A stretch of 11,067 nucleotides of DNA from Flavobacteriaceae bacterium (GCA_018674025.1 JABHBC010000153.1:1-11067), one strand, 5' to 3'; positions 1 to 7,239 are shown, counted from the stretch's first letter. Notes: generated by a model from the letters alone, not told the origin. Numbers and translations are program-made.

Positions 1-1689
1 GAAGGTGAAATAAAGTTTACATGTGAGTTAAAATATGACGGAGCATCGATTAGCCTTTCATACATTGATGGTAAATTTGTTAAAGCTATTACCAGAGGAG
101 ATGGGATTCAGGGTGATGATGTAACTGCCAATATTAAAACAATTCCTACGGTTCCATTAATATTAAGAAATGACAATGTCAAAGATTTTGATATTAGAGG
201 TGAAATTGTAATGCCTATTGAGGGGTTTAAGAAGCTTAACGCTAAAAGAGTACTAAATGGTGAAGAACCTTTTAAAAACCCAAGAAATACTGCCTCAGGA
301 AGTTTAAAACTACAGGACAGTAAAGAGGTTTCAAAAAGACCTTTGGAATGTCTTTTATATTCAATTGTTGAAAAAACAGGAATGATTAAATCACAATATC
401 AATCTTTAGAAAGTGCAAAAGAATGGGGCTTTAATGTATCTCCACATTCGGTTTTGGTTAAAACTATTCAGGAAGTTTATGATTTTGTTTCTCATTGGGA
501 ATCCAATAGATATTCATTACCATTTGAAATTGATGGTATAGTTATAAAAGTAAATGATATTGATCAACAAAATGAACTTGGCTTTACCTCAAAATTTCCT
601 AGATGGGCAATTGCATATAAATTTAAACCTGAGCAATCTTCTACAGTATTAAAATCGATTACTTATCAAGTTGGCAGAACAGGCTCTATAACACCAGTTG
701 CGAATTTTGAACCTATAGATTTGGCAGGTACAGTTGTAAAAAGAGCTTCATTGCATAACTCTGATTTTATAAAAAAAATGGACATTAGGATAAATGACCA
801 TGTTTATGTTGAAAAAGGTGGAGATATTATTCCTAAAATAGTTAAAGTTGATGTTAGTAAAAGAGATCATTTATCAACCGAAACTGAATTTATTTTAAAT
901 TGTCCTGAATGCGGATCTGAATTGAAAAAAATTGATGGTGAAGCAAATCATTATTGTATAAATTCTACTTTATGTTTACCCCAGGTTTCAGGTAGAATTC
1001 AGCATTTTATTTCCAGAAAAGCAATGGACATAGATGGGCTTGGAGCAGAGACGGTTAACTTATTAGTTGAGAATAAGCTAATCAATAATTATTCAGATAT
1101 ATATAACTTAAGGGTTGAAGATTTATTAGGGTTAGAAAGAATGGCAGAAAAAAGTTCTGAAAATTTAATTAATGGAGTTTTGATGTCAAAGAAAATTAGT
1201 TTTGATAGAGTTCTTTATGCTTTAGGTATTCGACATGTTGGAGTTACAGTAGCTAAAAAGTTAGCTCAACATTATAACAATATTGATGCTTTAATGTGTG
1301 CGAGCTATGAAGATTTAGAGTCTGTAGACGAAATTGGTGGGAAGATTGCAGAAAGCATTATTAGCTTTTTTAATAACCAGGAAAATTTAATGATAATTAA
1401 CAATCTTAAATTTTATGGTCTTAATTTTGAAATTGATTCAAGTCAAGTTGTTAAGTCAAGTAAATTAAAGAACAAATTATTTGTCGTAAGTGGTGTTTTT
1501 TCAAAATTTTCAAGAGACGATTTAAAACTCGAGATTGAAAAAAATGGAGGTAAGGTGAAGTCTTCAATATCCTCCAAAACTAATTATGTTATTGCAGGAG
1601 ATAAAATGGGGCCAAGTAAAAAAATAAAGGCTGAATCTTTAGGTGTTAATATAATTTCTGAAGATGATTTTGTTAAGATGATTAATTAA
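1..1689 (+). CDS. ligA: NAD-dependent DNA ligase LigA (5' end outside window)
   Basis: Seals nicks in duplex DNA during replication and repair, using NAD+ to adenylate an active-site lysine. The reading frame is open from base 1 and gives 562 residues. The adenylation motif KYDG has its Lys at residue 11 of the visible part, while in E. coli LigA this Lys is residue 115, so roughly 100 N-terminal residues (domain Ia and the start of the adenylation domain) lie upstream. Also visible are EIDGIVIKVN near 176-185, RWAIAYKFKP near 201-210, an OB-fold region, and a four-Cys zinc finger (Cys 301, 304, 319, 325, spacing C-x2-C-x14-C-x5-C). Helix-hairpin-helix repeats follow at about 330-460 and a C-terminal BRCT domain at about 489-562. 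All key residues in the visible part are intact. The stop codon overlaps by four bases the stop of the convergent metallophosphatase gene, leaving no room for a dedicated terminator. Confidence 0.97.
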   Translation, partial: EGEIKFTCELKYDGASISLSYIDGKFVKAITRGDGIQGDDVTANIKTIPTVPLILRNDNVKDFDIRGEIVMPIEGFKKLNAKRVLNGEEPFKNPRNTASGSLKLQDSKEVSKRPLECLLYSIVEKTGMIKSQYQSLESAKEWGFNVSPHSVLVKTIQEVYDFVSHWESNRYSLPFEIDGIVIKVNDIDQQNELGFTSKFPRWAIAYKFKPEQSSTVLKSITYQVGRTGSITPVANFEPIDLAGTVVKRASLHNSDFIKKMDIRINDHVYVEKGGDIIPKIVKVDVSKRDHLSTETEFILNCPECGSELKKIDGEANHYCINSTLCLPQVSGRIQHFISRKAMDIDGLGAETVNLLVENKLINNYSDIYNLRVEDLLGLERMAEKSSENLINGVLMSKKISFDRVLYALGIRHVGVTVAKKLAQHYNNIDALMCASYEDLESVDEIGGKIAESIISFFNNQENLMIINNLKFYGLNFEIDSSQVVKSSKLKNKLFVVSGVFSKFSRDDLKLEIEKNGGKVKSSISSKTNYVIAGDKMGPSKKIKAESLGVNIISEDDFVKMIN

Positions 1690-2600
1690 ACTTCAATTGA
1701 AACACCCTCATACATTTTGTTTTTAAAAGAGTCAAAGTAAAAATCAATTTTCCCTAAAAATAATCCATGACAGCCTACTTGGTTAATAATTACTTTCTTG
1801 TTTTCTAGATTATCAAGAACTACTGGTTTTTTCATAAAAGTATGTGTGTGACCTCCAATGATTAAATCAATGTCTTTAGTAGCTTTGGCTAATTTTACAT
1901 CTGATATTTTACTGGGTAAATTATCGTGTTTAAACCCAAGATGAGAAAGACATATGATTAAATCACAATTTTCATCATTTTTTAAAGTTTTTACTATTCC
2001 TTGGGTAATTTCAACTGGATTTAAGTATTTAGTTTCTTTGTACAGGTTCTTTGTTACCATTCCGTCTAATTCTATTCCTAAACCAAATATTCCGATTTTA
2101 ATTCCATCTTTATAAAAAATTTGATAAGGTTTAACGATCGTATCTAAAATTGTATTTTTAAAATCATAGTTAGCAGAAACAAAATTAAAATTTGCATGGG
2201 GTAATTGTTTGTATAGCCCATCAATACCATTATCAAAATCATGATTACCTAAGGTTGCTAAATCGTATTTCAACATACTCATTAACTTAAACTCTAGCTC
2301 ACCTCCATAATAATTAAAGTATGGGGTCCCTTGAAATATATCTCCAGCATTTAATAATAAAGTGTTTGAGTTTTCTTTTCTAATTTTTTCAATGATGGTA
2401 GCTCGTCTAGAAACACCTCCTTTAAATGCAAACTTATCATTGTCTTTGTCAAATGGGTCTATGTGACTGTGAACATCATTTGTGTGAAGAATAGTTATTT
2501 TTTTTAGCTTGTCATTACTGCAACTATTGGTCAAGATAGAGGTAGATGCTAGAGCTGCACTAGAATATAATGTGTTTTTAATAAAGTTTCTTCTTTTCAT
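1686..2600 (-). CDS. Metallophosphatase, N-terminal half of a split 5'-nucleotidase
   Basis: A 304-aa calcineurin-like phosphoesterase matching only the N-terminal, metal-binding domain of UshA-type 5'-nucleotidases. Metal ligands are visible in order: DVH (Asp42, His44), GD (Asp87), GNHD (Asn119, His120), SHLG (His220) and GGHTHT (His251, His253). The family hydrolyses phosphate from nucleotides or related phosphoesters outside the cytoplasm. The N-terminus carries RRNFIK, a twin-arginine motif, then a weakly hydrophobic stretch and Cys27 after LTNS. It may therefore be a Tat substrate and perhaps a lipoprotein, although the lipobox is poor. The protein stops where the family's C-terminal substrate-binding domain would begin; that domain is encoded by the gene immediately upstream on the same strand. 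The start is the ATG overlapping the upstream stop (TAATG), which suggests translational coupling. The true substrate cannot be read from the sequence. Confidence 0.9.
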   Translation of the reverse strand: MKRRNFIKNTLYSSAALASTSILTNSCSNDKLKKITILHTNDVHSHIDPFDKDNDKFAFKGGVSRRATIIEKIRKENSNTLLLNAGDIFQGTPYFNYYGGELEFKLMSMLKYDLATLGNHDFDNGIDGLYKQLPHANFNFVSANYDFKNTILDTIVKPYQIFYKDGIKIGIFGLGIELDGMVTKNLYKETKYLNPVEITQGIVKTLKNDENCDLIICLSHLGFKHDNLPSKISDVKLAKATKDIDLIIGGHTHTFMKKPVVLDNLENKKVIINQVGCHGLFLGKIDFYFDSFKNKMYEGVSIEV

Positions 2601-3358
2601 TATTTAGTTCTAATAAATCTGTTATCAATCTTAGGCTTTAAAGTATCGATTTTAATAAAATAATCAATTAATAAATCTCTTATTTTATAATCTAAAAAAG
2701 TGTTTTCTGAACTTTTATTAAAGAAGTCCATTTTATCTCCTCCGTTAAGTAAAAAATCACTAGTAGCGACATAGTAATATTTCTTAATGTCAATATTTTT
2801 ATTATTGATTTTCGCTTTAATCAGCTTATAGTTTTTATCCAGTTCTAATTTAATGCCTGAAATTGGATGTGCTCTTTTAACTATTCTTAAATAATCAATT
2901 AGTTTATAAATATCATTTCCAATCAATTTAGTAACAACAACTTCATTTTCAAAAGGCATTAAATTATATGCGGTTTTTTCATTTATATTTCCTTTTGAAA
3001 TTATTGATCTAATTCCACCATAGTTTAAAAGAACAAAATCGATATTTTTATTTTTTTTTAATTTAAAAACAGGGTTACTTAACTCAAGCACTGCATCAGC
3101 CATCATATTTCCTATTGCTGTATTTAACTCTCCGTCCTTTTTATCTAAAGTATATGGTGAGTAGGCGAAAGTTGTAAACAGATCTTTTTCAATATTTTTT
3201 TTATAAGGTTCTATGAATTTTAAAATAGTTGAGTCAATATTAATTTCTGAATTTATTTCAATTCTACTTGTCTCAGCTTTAAATAGTTGCAAATTATCAC
3301 CACAATTTGTAATAAGAAGTAAAATAGAAAATTTAAATAGTTTAATAATTGATTTCAT
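2600..3358 (-). CDS. 5'-nucleotidase C-terminal domain protein, probable lipoprotein
   Basis: A 252-aa protein corresponding to the C-terminal substrate-binding domain of UshA-type 5'-nucleotidases, without the metal-binding domain. Family signatures seen are GNMMADAV (83-90), NYGGIRS (112-118), PFENEVV (135-141) and NGGDKMDFF (204-212). The last lies in the region that contributes an aromatic base-stacking residue in UshA. The N-terminus is a short Sec-type signal (Lys near the start, hydrophobic 8-16) ending in ITNC with Cys19, consistent with a lipoprotein, although Asn at -1 is not classical. It is the first gene of a minus-strand pair and is followed without a gap by the metallophosphatase gene. 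Together the two products would rebuild a complete two-domain enzyme, but in reversed gene order. The ATG sits 62 bp from the divergent plus-strand start. Confidence 0.88.
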   Translation of the reverse strand: MKSIIKLFKFSILLLITNCGDNLQLFKAETSRIEINSEINIDSTILKFIEPYKKNIEKDLFTTFAYSPYTLDKKDGELNTAIGNMMADAVLELSNPVFKLKKNKNIDFVLLNYGGIRSIISKGNINEKTAYNLMPFENEVVVTKLIGNDIYKLIDYLRIVKRAHPISGIKLELDKNYKLIKAKINNKNIDIKKYYYVATSDFLLNGGDKMDFFNKSSENTFLDYKIRDLLIDYFIKIDTLKPKIDNRFIRTK

Positions 3359-3419
3359 TAGAGTTTTTATAGTTAAATCAAATTCATCTTTATTACATTT
3401 GTATTATAGTTTTAAATAT
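3359..3419. promoter_or_regulatory. Divergent promoter region between the nucleotidase pair and the DUF6913-like gene
   Basis: This 61-bp AT-rich gap separates two divergently transcribed units, so it should hold both promoters. On the plus strand TACATTTG at 3394-3401 matches the Bacteroidota -7 consensus TAnnTTTG exactly and would give a leader of roughly a dozen bases before the ATG at 3420. On the minus strand the best candidate is TGAATTTG (complement of 3379-3386), one mismatch from consensus and about 20 bases from its ATG. No convincing -33 TTTG box was found at the usual spacing for either. The two boxes are only about 8 bp apart, so the polymerases would probably compete. Calls are by eye only. 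Confidence 0.5.
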
Positions 3420-3938
3420 ATGTTTTTTAAATTATTCAAGAAAAAATCAAACGATAAATATTTAAATAATATTCTTAATAACCGCAAATCATCGGTTAAT
3501 AACAATAAAATCAAATCTGTTGGTATTATTATTAATTTAGAAGAATTTAATGATTATGATTCTCTAAGAAATGTCTTTACTTATTTAGGCGTAAATGAAA
3601 ATAAAATAAAATTTGTCGCTTATGTTACTGAAAAAGATGAAACCTTAACAAGCTGGGATTCGTATTTTACCCCCTTAGATTTTGGTTGGAACGGGAATAT
3701 ATCTAATTATGACATTAATGAGTTTATTGAAACTGATTTTGATGCTTTGATTAGTTATTATGATGAGGATATTTATGAGCTAAACCTGATTACAGCTAAA
3801 TCTAAAGCAAATTTTAAAATTGGAATTTCTAACAATGACCAAAGATTACATGACTTTATTATCGACATTAAAAGTAGTTTTATAGACATATTTAAAGTAG
3901 AGCTCGAGAAATATTTAAAGGGACTTAAAAAGATATGA
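3420..3938 (+). CDS. Uncharacterised cytoplasmic protein, probably DUF6913 family
   Basis: A 172-aa protein with no recognised catalytic motif. It has a short basic N-terminus (FKLFKKK), no signal peptide and no membrane segment, then alternating hydrophobic strands such as VGIIINL (42-48), KIKFVAYV, DALISYY and FKIGIS, which look like a small alpha/beta fold. From memory of flavobacterial genomes, the gene next to dapA with this shape is annotated DUF6913; this is recall, not a search. The frame is open further upstream, to 3213, but the ATG at 3420 is preferred because it follows a good -7 box and avoids running antisense through the signal-peptide region of the divergent lipoprotein gene. 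Its stop overlaps the dapA start as ATGA, so the two proteins are probably co-translated. That hints at a link to dapA expression or to the same pathway, which remains unproven. Confidence 0.75.
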   Translation: MFFKLFKKKSNDKYLNNILNNRKSSVNNNKIKSVGIIINLEEFNDYDSLRNVFTYLGVNENKIKFVAYVTEKDETLTSWDSYFTPLDFGWNGNISNYDINEFIETDFDALISYYDEDIYELNLITAKSKANFKIGISNNDQRLHDFIIDIKSSFIDIFKVELEKYLKGLKKI

Positions 3939-4822
3939 TTAATAAAAAATTTATTGGTACTGGAGTAGCATTAATTACTCCTTTTAATGCAGATTTTACT
4001 GTTGATTATAATTCTTTAGAAAAATTAGTCGAATACAATATTTCAAATGGAATTAATTATTTAGTTATTAATGGTACTACTGCCGAAAGTCCAACTATTA
4101 ATTCTTTTGAAAGACAGAAGATAATTAATACTGTTATTGGTGTTAATAATAATAGAGTACCATTAGTTTTAGGGATGGGAGGAAATGATACTTTCGGATT
4201 AGTAAAAGAAATCAACTCATTAAATCTACAAGATATCTCTGCTATTTTATCTGTTTCTCCTTATTACAGTAAACCTACACAAAACGGAATTTATGAGCAT
4301 TACAGTTATTTAGCGAAAAACACCTCTAAACCAATAATTATGTACAATGTTCCTGGTAGAACTTCCAGAAATATTGTTCCAAATACTATTTTAAGATTAG
4401 CCAATGAATTTGAATCAATCATTGGGGTAAAAGAAGCTGGAGGAGATATTAACCAATACTTAGAGCTAATCAAAAATAAACCTGATGATTTTCTTATTAT
4501 TTCAGGTGATGATGATCTTGCTTTGACAACAGTTATTAATGGAGGTCATGGGGTTATTTCTGTAATAGGTCAGGCTTTTCCTAAGACATTTTCTAAAATG
4601 ATAAATGATGGATTAAGTAACAAAATTTCAACTGCTAAATCTACAAATGATATGTTTAGTAATATAATTTCTTTGATTTTTAAAGAAAACAACCCTGCTG
4701 GCATAAAATATGTATTACATAAGTTGAATTTATGTTGTGATGTCTTAAGACTCCCTTTGTTGTCGGTTTCAGAAGACCTAAGAAATCAAATTAATAAAGA
4801 GCTTAACAATCTTAATTTATAA
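3935..4822 (+). CDS. dapA: 4-hydroxy-tetrahydrodipicolinate synthase
   Basis: Condenses pyruvate with aspartate-4-semialdehyde, the committed step toward diaminopimelate and lysine, in the cytoplasm. The 295-aa length is normal for a TIM-barrel DapA. The Schiff-base lysine is Lys166 in GVKEAGG, and the catalytic Tyr137 and Arg142 lie in MYNVPGRTSRN. Thr48/Thr49 are in GTTAESPT, and Tyr110/Tyr111 are in the SPYYSKPTQNG motif. The Gly of the textbook GTTGES is Ala here, which I believe is common in flavobacterial DapA. The start ATG overlaps the TGA of the upstream uncharacterised gene. No lysine riboswitch or other leader structure is possible at this start because it lies within the upstream coding sequence. 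Confidence 0.97.
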   Translation: MINKKFIGTGVALITPFNADFTVDYNSLEKLVEYNISNGINYLVINGTTAESPTINSFERQKIINTVIGVNNNRVPLVLGMGGNDTFGLVKEINSLNLQDISAILSVSPYYSKPTQNGIYEHYSYLAKNTSKPIIMYNVPGRTSRNIVPNTILRLANEFESIIGVKEAGGDINQYLELIKNKPDDFLIISGDDDLALTTVINGGHGVISVIGQAFPKTFSKMINDGLSNKISTAKSTNDMFSNIISLIFKENNPAGIKYVLHKLNLCCDVLRLPLLSVSEDLRNQINKELNNLNL

Positions 4823-4845
4823 AATCTTTATAAAGACACATAGAA

Positions 4846-4862
4846 GTATTTTTTTAAAATAC
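4846..4862. repeat. Short inverted repeat over the bamD -33 region
   Basis: The 7-base arms GTATTTT and AAAATAC are separated by TTT, giving a perfect hairpin or two half-sites of a dyad. Only one pair per arm end is G-C, so as an RNA stem it would be weak. It may be a weak terminator for dapA, an operator-like dyad, or a chance product of AT richness. Confidence 0.3.
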
Positions 4863-4883
4863 ATTAAATTTGTTTAATTTTGC
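4849..4883 (+). promoter_or_regulatory. Promoter of the bamD-rpoZ-coaBC cluster
   Basis: TAATTTTGC at 4875-4883 is a full match to the extended Bacteroidota -7 box TAnnTTTGC, the best in the window. It is placed so that transcription would start about 10 bases before the bamD ATG at 4899. A T-run at 4849-4855 occupies the -33 position at about the right spacing but lacks the G of TTTG. A GTATTTT/AAAATAC inverted repeat (4846-4862) covers the -33 region. The position supports a new transcription unit starting at bamD rather than read-through only from dapA. Confidence 0.6.
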
Positions 4884-4898
4884 AAATTGATCATAATT

Positions 4899-5684
4899 AT
4901 GAAAAGAGCTATAATTACATTTTTAATATTACTAACATTTTTATCTTGTGGTGAATACCAAAAAGCTATAAATGGTGATGATATTGCTACAAAATTTGCA
5001 TTAGGAACTTCATTATTTGATGAAGGAAAATTCACTAAAGCAAATCGTTTATTTGAGCAAATTGTTCCCAAATATAGAGGAAAACCTCAAGCACAAAAAT
5101 TAATGTACATGCATGCCATGTGTTTTTATGAAACAAAGGATTTCTATACCTCTAATTATAGAATGGAAAAATTTGTAAATACCTATCCAAATAGTGAGAA
5201 AAATGAAGAGATAGCATTTTTAGCTGCAAAAAGCTATTATTTTATGTCTCCAATTTTTTCAAAAGATCAAACGGATACAAAAGTTGCTATTGATAAATTA
5301 CAATTATTTATAAATACATTCCCAGATTCTGAATACATTACAGAAGTTAATGAGTTAATATTCGAATTAGATTACAAATTAGAATTTAAATCATACAGTA
5401 AAGCTTTACAATATAACACCCTAAATGATCACGAATCTGCAATTAAATCATTTGACAATTTTATAGTCGAATTTCCAGGTTCAACATTAAGAGAGAAAGT
5501 TTTGTATTTTAAATTCGATTCAGCATACAAATTAGCAATAAACAGTGTTGATTACAAGATGCAAGATAGAATTAAGGATGCAATGGGATATTATAATTCT
5601 TTTATGAAGTATTATGATAGCTCTGAATATACAGAAGATTTAAACATAAAATTTAACGAATTAAAGCAGTTACAAACAACTTAG
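4899..5684 (+). CDS. bamD: Outer-membrane protein assembly factor BamD (lipoprotein)
   Basis: A TPR-containing lipoprotein of the BAM complex, which folds beta-barrel proteins into the outer membrane together with BamA. It has 261 residues from the ATG at 4899. The frame continues a few codons upstream to a TTG, but the ATG gives a clean signal (MKRAIITFLILLTFLSC) with a lipobox FLSC and Cys17, and a start about 16 bases after the -7 box. The mature part begins with the flavobacterial pattern GEYQKA, followed by KFALGTSLFDEGKF and RLFEQIVPKYRGKPQA. Tetratricopeptide helices run through most of the remainder, including KLQLFINTFPDSEY and SFDNFIVEFPGS. It leads the cluster and is followed 9 bases later by rpoZ. 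Confidence 0.93.
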   Translation: MKRAIITFLILLTFLSCGEYQKAINGDDIATKFALGTSLFDEGKFTKANRLFEQIVPKYRGKPQAQKLMYMHAMCFYETKDFYTSNYRMEKFVNTYPNSEKNEEIAFLAAKSYYFMSPIFSKDQTDTKVAIDKLQLFINTFPDSEYITEVNELIFELDYKLEFKSYSKALQYNTLNDHESAIKSFDNFIVEFPGSTLREKVLYFKFDSAYKLAINSVDYKMQDRIKDAMGYYNSFMKYYDSSEYTEDLNIKFNELKQLQTT

Positions 5685-5693
5685 AAAAATATA

Positions 5694-6026
5694 ATGGATT
5701 TAAAAAAAGTAAAAGCACCAGTAAACACAGAGACTTACGATAGAAATATTATTGATAAGTCAACAGATAACATCTATGAAGCCATTTCAATTATCTCTAA
5801 AAGATCTGAACAAATTAATTCTGATATTAGAACTGAATTAATAGATAAATTAGAAGAATTTGCAACTTATAATGACAGCTTAGAAGAAATTTTTGAAAAT
5901 AAAGAGCAGATCGAGGTTTCTAAATTTTATGAAAGACTACCTAAGCCCCATGCTTTAGCTATTCAAGAGTGGCTTGAAGATAAAATTTATCACAGAAACA
6001 GCTCAGAGGAAACTTTAGAAAAATAA
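5694..6026 (+). CDS. rpoZ: DNA-directed RNA polymerase subunit omega (Rpb6-like)
   Basis: A small RNA polymerase subunit that helps fold and hold the beta-prime subunit. The 110-aa product has the Bacteroidota form of the family, longer than the E. coli version of about 90 residues. The core NIYEAISIISKRSEQIN (27-43) corresponds to the conserved N-terminal helix region, and the second half carries KLEEFATYNDSLEE, KEQIEVSKFYE and LPKPHALAIQEWL. No signal peptide or membrane segment is present. It sits 9 bases after bamD and 4 bases before coaBC, so it is almost certainly co-transcribed with them. The family call rests on remembered similarity to flavobacterial omega sequences, which are often labelled omega or Rpb6. 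Confidence 0.88.
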   Translation: MDLKKVKAPVNTETYDRNIIDKSTDNIYEAISIISKRSEQINSDIRTELIDKLEEFATYNDSLEEIFENKEQIEVSKFYERLPKPHALAIQEWLEDKIYHRNSSEETLEK

Positions 6027-6030
6027 TCTA

Positions 6031-7239
6031 ATGTCAGTTTTAAGCGGAAAGAAAGTTTTACTAGGTATTACTGCCGGTATAGCCGCTTATAAAACAGCTA
6101 ATTTGGTTAGACTTTTTATTAAGTCTGGTTGTCAAGTTAAAGTTGTTATGACTCCAGCTGCCAAAGAATTTGTTACTCCATTAACATTATCAACATTATC
6201 TAAGAATCCAGTTTTATCTTCTTTTACAACTGATGAAGACGATGAATTGTGGAATAACCATGTTGAACTGGGGGTATGGGCTGATTTATTCATAATTTGT
6301 CCTGCTACTGCTAATACAATGTCTAAAATGTCTAATGGTAATTGTGACAACCTTTTAATTGCTACATACTTATCTGCAAAATGTAAAGTGTTTTTTGCCC
6401 CTGCTATGGATTTAGATATGTATAAGCACGATTCAACTCAGTTATCAATTTCCAAACTAGTTTCTTATGGTAATTTTTTAATACCTCCAGCATTTGGTGA
6501 ATTAGCTAGTGGTTTAGTTGGAGAAGGTAGAATGGCAGAGCCTGAGGATATTATTAGTTTTATTGAAACAAATTTCTCTGAACAATTACCCTTGCATGGT
6601 AAAACTTTTTTAATAACAGCTGGTCCTACTTTTGAATCGATAGACCCTGTTCGATTTATTGGAAACCATTCTAGCGGAAAAATGGGTTTTGCATTAGCAG
6701 AAACGGCTTCAAAATTAGGTGCCAAAGTCTTTCTTATTAGTGGACCAACAAATCAAAAACTTTCAGATTCATCCATCGATCTTACGCTTATAACTTCCTC
6801 AGATGAAATGTATGAAAAAGTTATTGCTAAATATAATAGTACTGATGTGGTTATAATGTCAGCGGCAGTAGCAGATTTTAAACCAAAAATAATTTCCAGT
6901 AACAAGATTAAAAAGTCAAATCAATCTCTTTTGATTGAAGTTGAAAACACAAAAGATATTTTATCTTACCTAGGTGAACATAAAAACAATCAACTTTTAA
7001 TTGGTTTTGCTTTGGAAACCGAAAATGAAATTGAAAATGCTAAGCTTAAGTTGAAAAATAAAAATTTAGATTTAATAGTTTTAAATTCTTTAAATGATGA
7101 AGGTGCTGGTTTTAGTGTAGATACAAACAAGATTACTATTATTTCTAAAGGAAATAAAAGTATTAATTTTCCGTTAAAAGATAAGAAATCTGTTTCCTTA
7201 GATATCGTTAATAATATAATTGAATTAATAAATGAATAA
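6031..7239 (+). CDS. coaBC: Bifunctional CoaBC: phosphopantothenoylcysteine decarboxylase / phosphopantothenate-cysteine ligase
   Basis: Carries out two successive steps of coenzyme A synthesis. The C-terminal CoaB domain joins cysteine to 4'-phosphopantothenate, and the N-terminal FMN-binding CoaC domain decarboxylates the product. It has 402 residues, a normal fusion length. CoaC part (about 1-185): catalytic His77 in NNHVELGVWADL, the FMN-site motif PATANT (91-96), PAMDLDMY (124-131) and the flap ELASGLVGEGRM (157-168). CoaB part (about 190-402): ITAGPTFESIDPVRFIGNHSSGKMG, SAAVADFKPK (277-286), NKIKKS (291-296) and NSLNDEGAGF. Two residues studied in E. coli Dfp differ: Asp127 stands where the PxMNxxMW motif has Asn, and Ser160 stands where E. 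coli has Cys158. It starts 4 bases after rpoZ and its last 8 bases overlap the following gene. Confidence 0.96.
   Translation: MSVLSGKKVLLGITAGIAAYKTANLVRLFIKSGCQVKVVMTPAAKEFVTPLTLSTLSKNPVLSSFTTDEDDELWNNHVELGVWADLFIICPATANTMSKMSNGNCDNLLIATYLSAKCKVFFAPAMDLDMYKHDSTQLSISKLVSYGNFLIPPAFGELASGLVGEGRMAEPEDIISFIETNFSEQLPLHGKTFLITAGPTFESIDPVRFIGNHSSGKMGFALAETASKLGAKVFLISGPTNQKLSDSSIDLTLITSSDEMYEKVIAKYNSTDVVIMSAAVADFKPKIISSNKIKKSNQSLLIEVENTKDILSYLGEHKNNQLLIGFALETENEIENAKLKLKNKNLDLIVLNSLNDEGAGFSVDTNKITIISKGNKSINFPLKDKKSVSLDIVNNIIELINE

Noticed and set aside
1..1689. Short ligA starting at the ATG at 211 as a truncated ligase
   Set aside because: The frame is open to base 1 and contains the KYDG adenylation motif upstream of that ATG, so the gene is cut by the window edge, not truncated.
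1686..3358. Split nucleotidase explained as a frameshifted single gene
   Set aside because: The C-terminal domain is encoded before the N-terminal domain and each has its own signal sequence, which a frameshift cannot produce.
3213..3419. Upstream extension of the DUF6913-like frame by 69 codons
   Set aside because: It runs antisense through the signal-peptide end of the divergent lipoprotein gene and across both promoters; the ATG at 3420 follows a good -7 box and fits a soluble family protein.
4825..4836. TCTTTATAAAGA palindrome as a dapA terminator
   Set aside because: No loop, a weak AT stem and no following T-run of the correct placement; kept only as a possible dyad.
4887..4898. TTG start for bamD four codons upstream of the ATG
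   Set aside because: It lies at the likely transcription start and only adds residues before an already complete lipoprotein signal.
4874..5071. 65-aa minus-strand ORF over the bamD start
   Set aside because: Lies antisense to a well-supported gene, has no recognisable motif and no promoter context.
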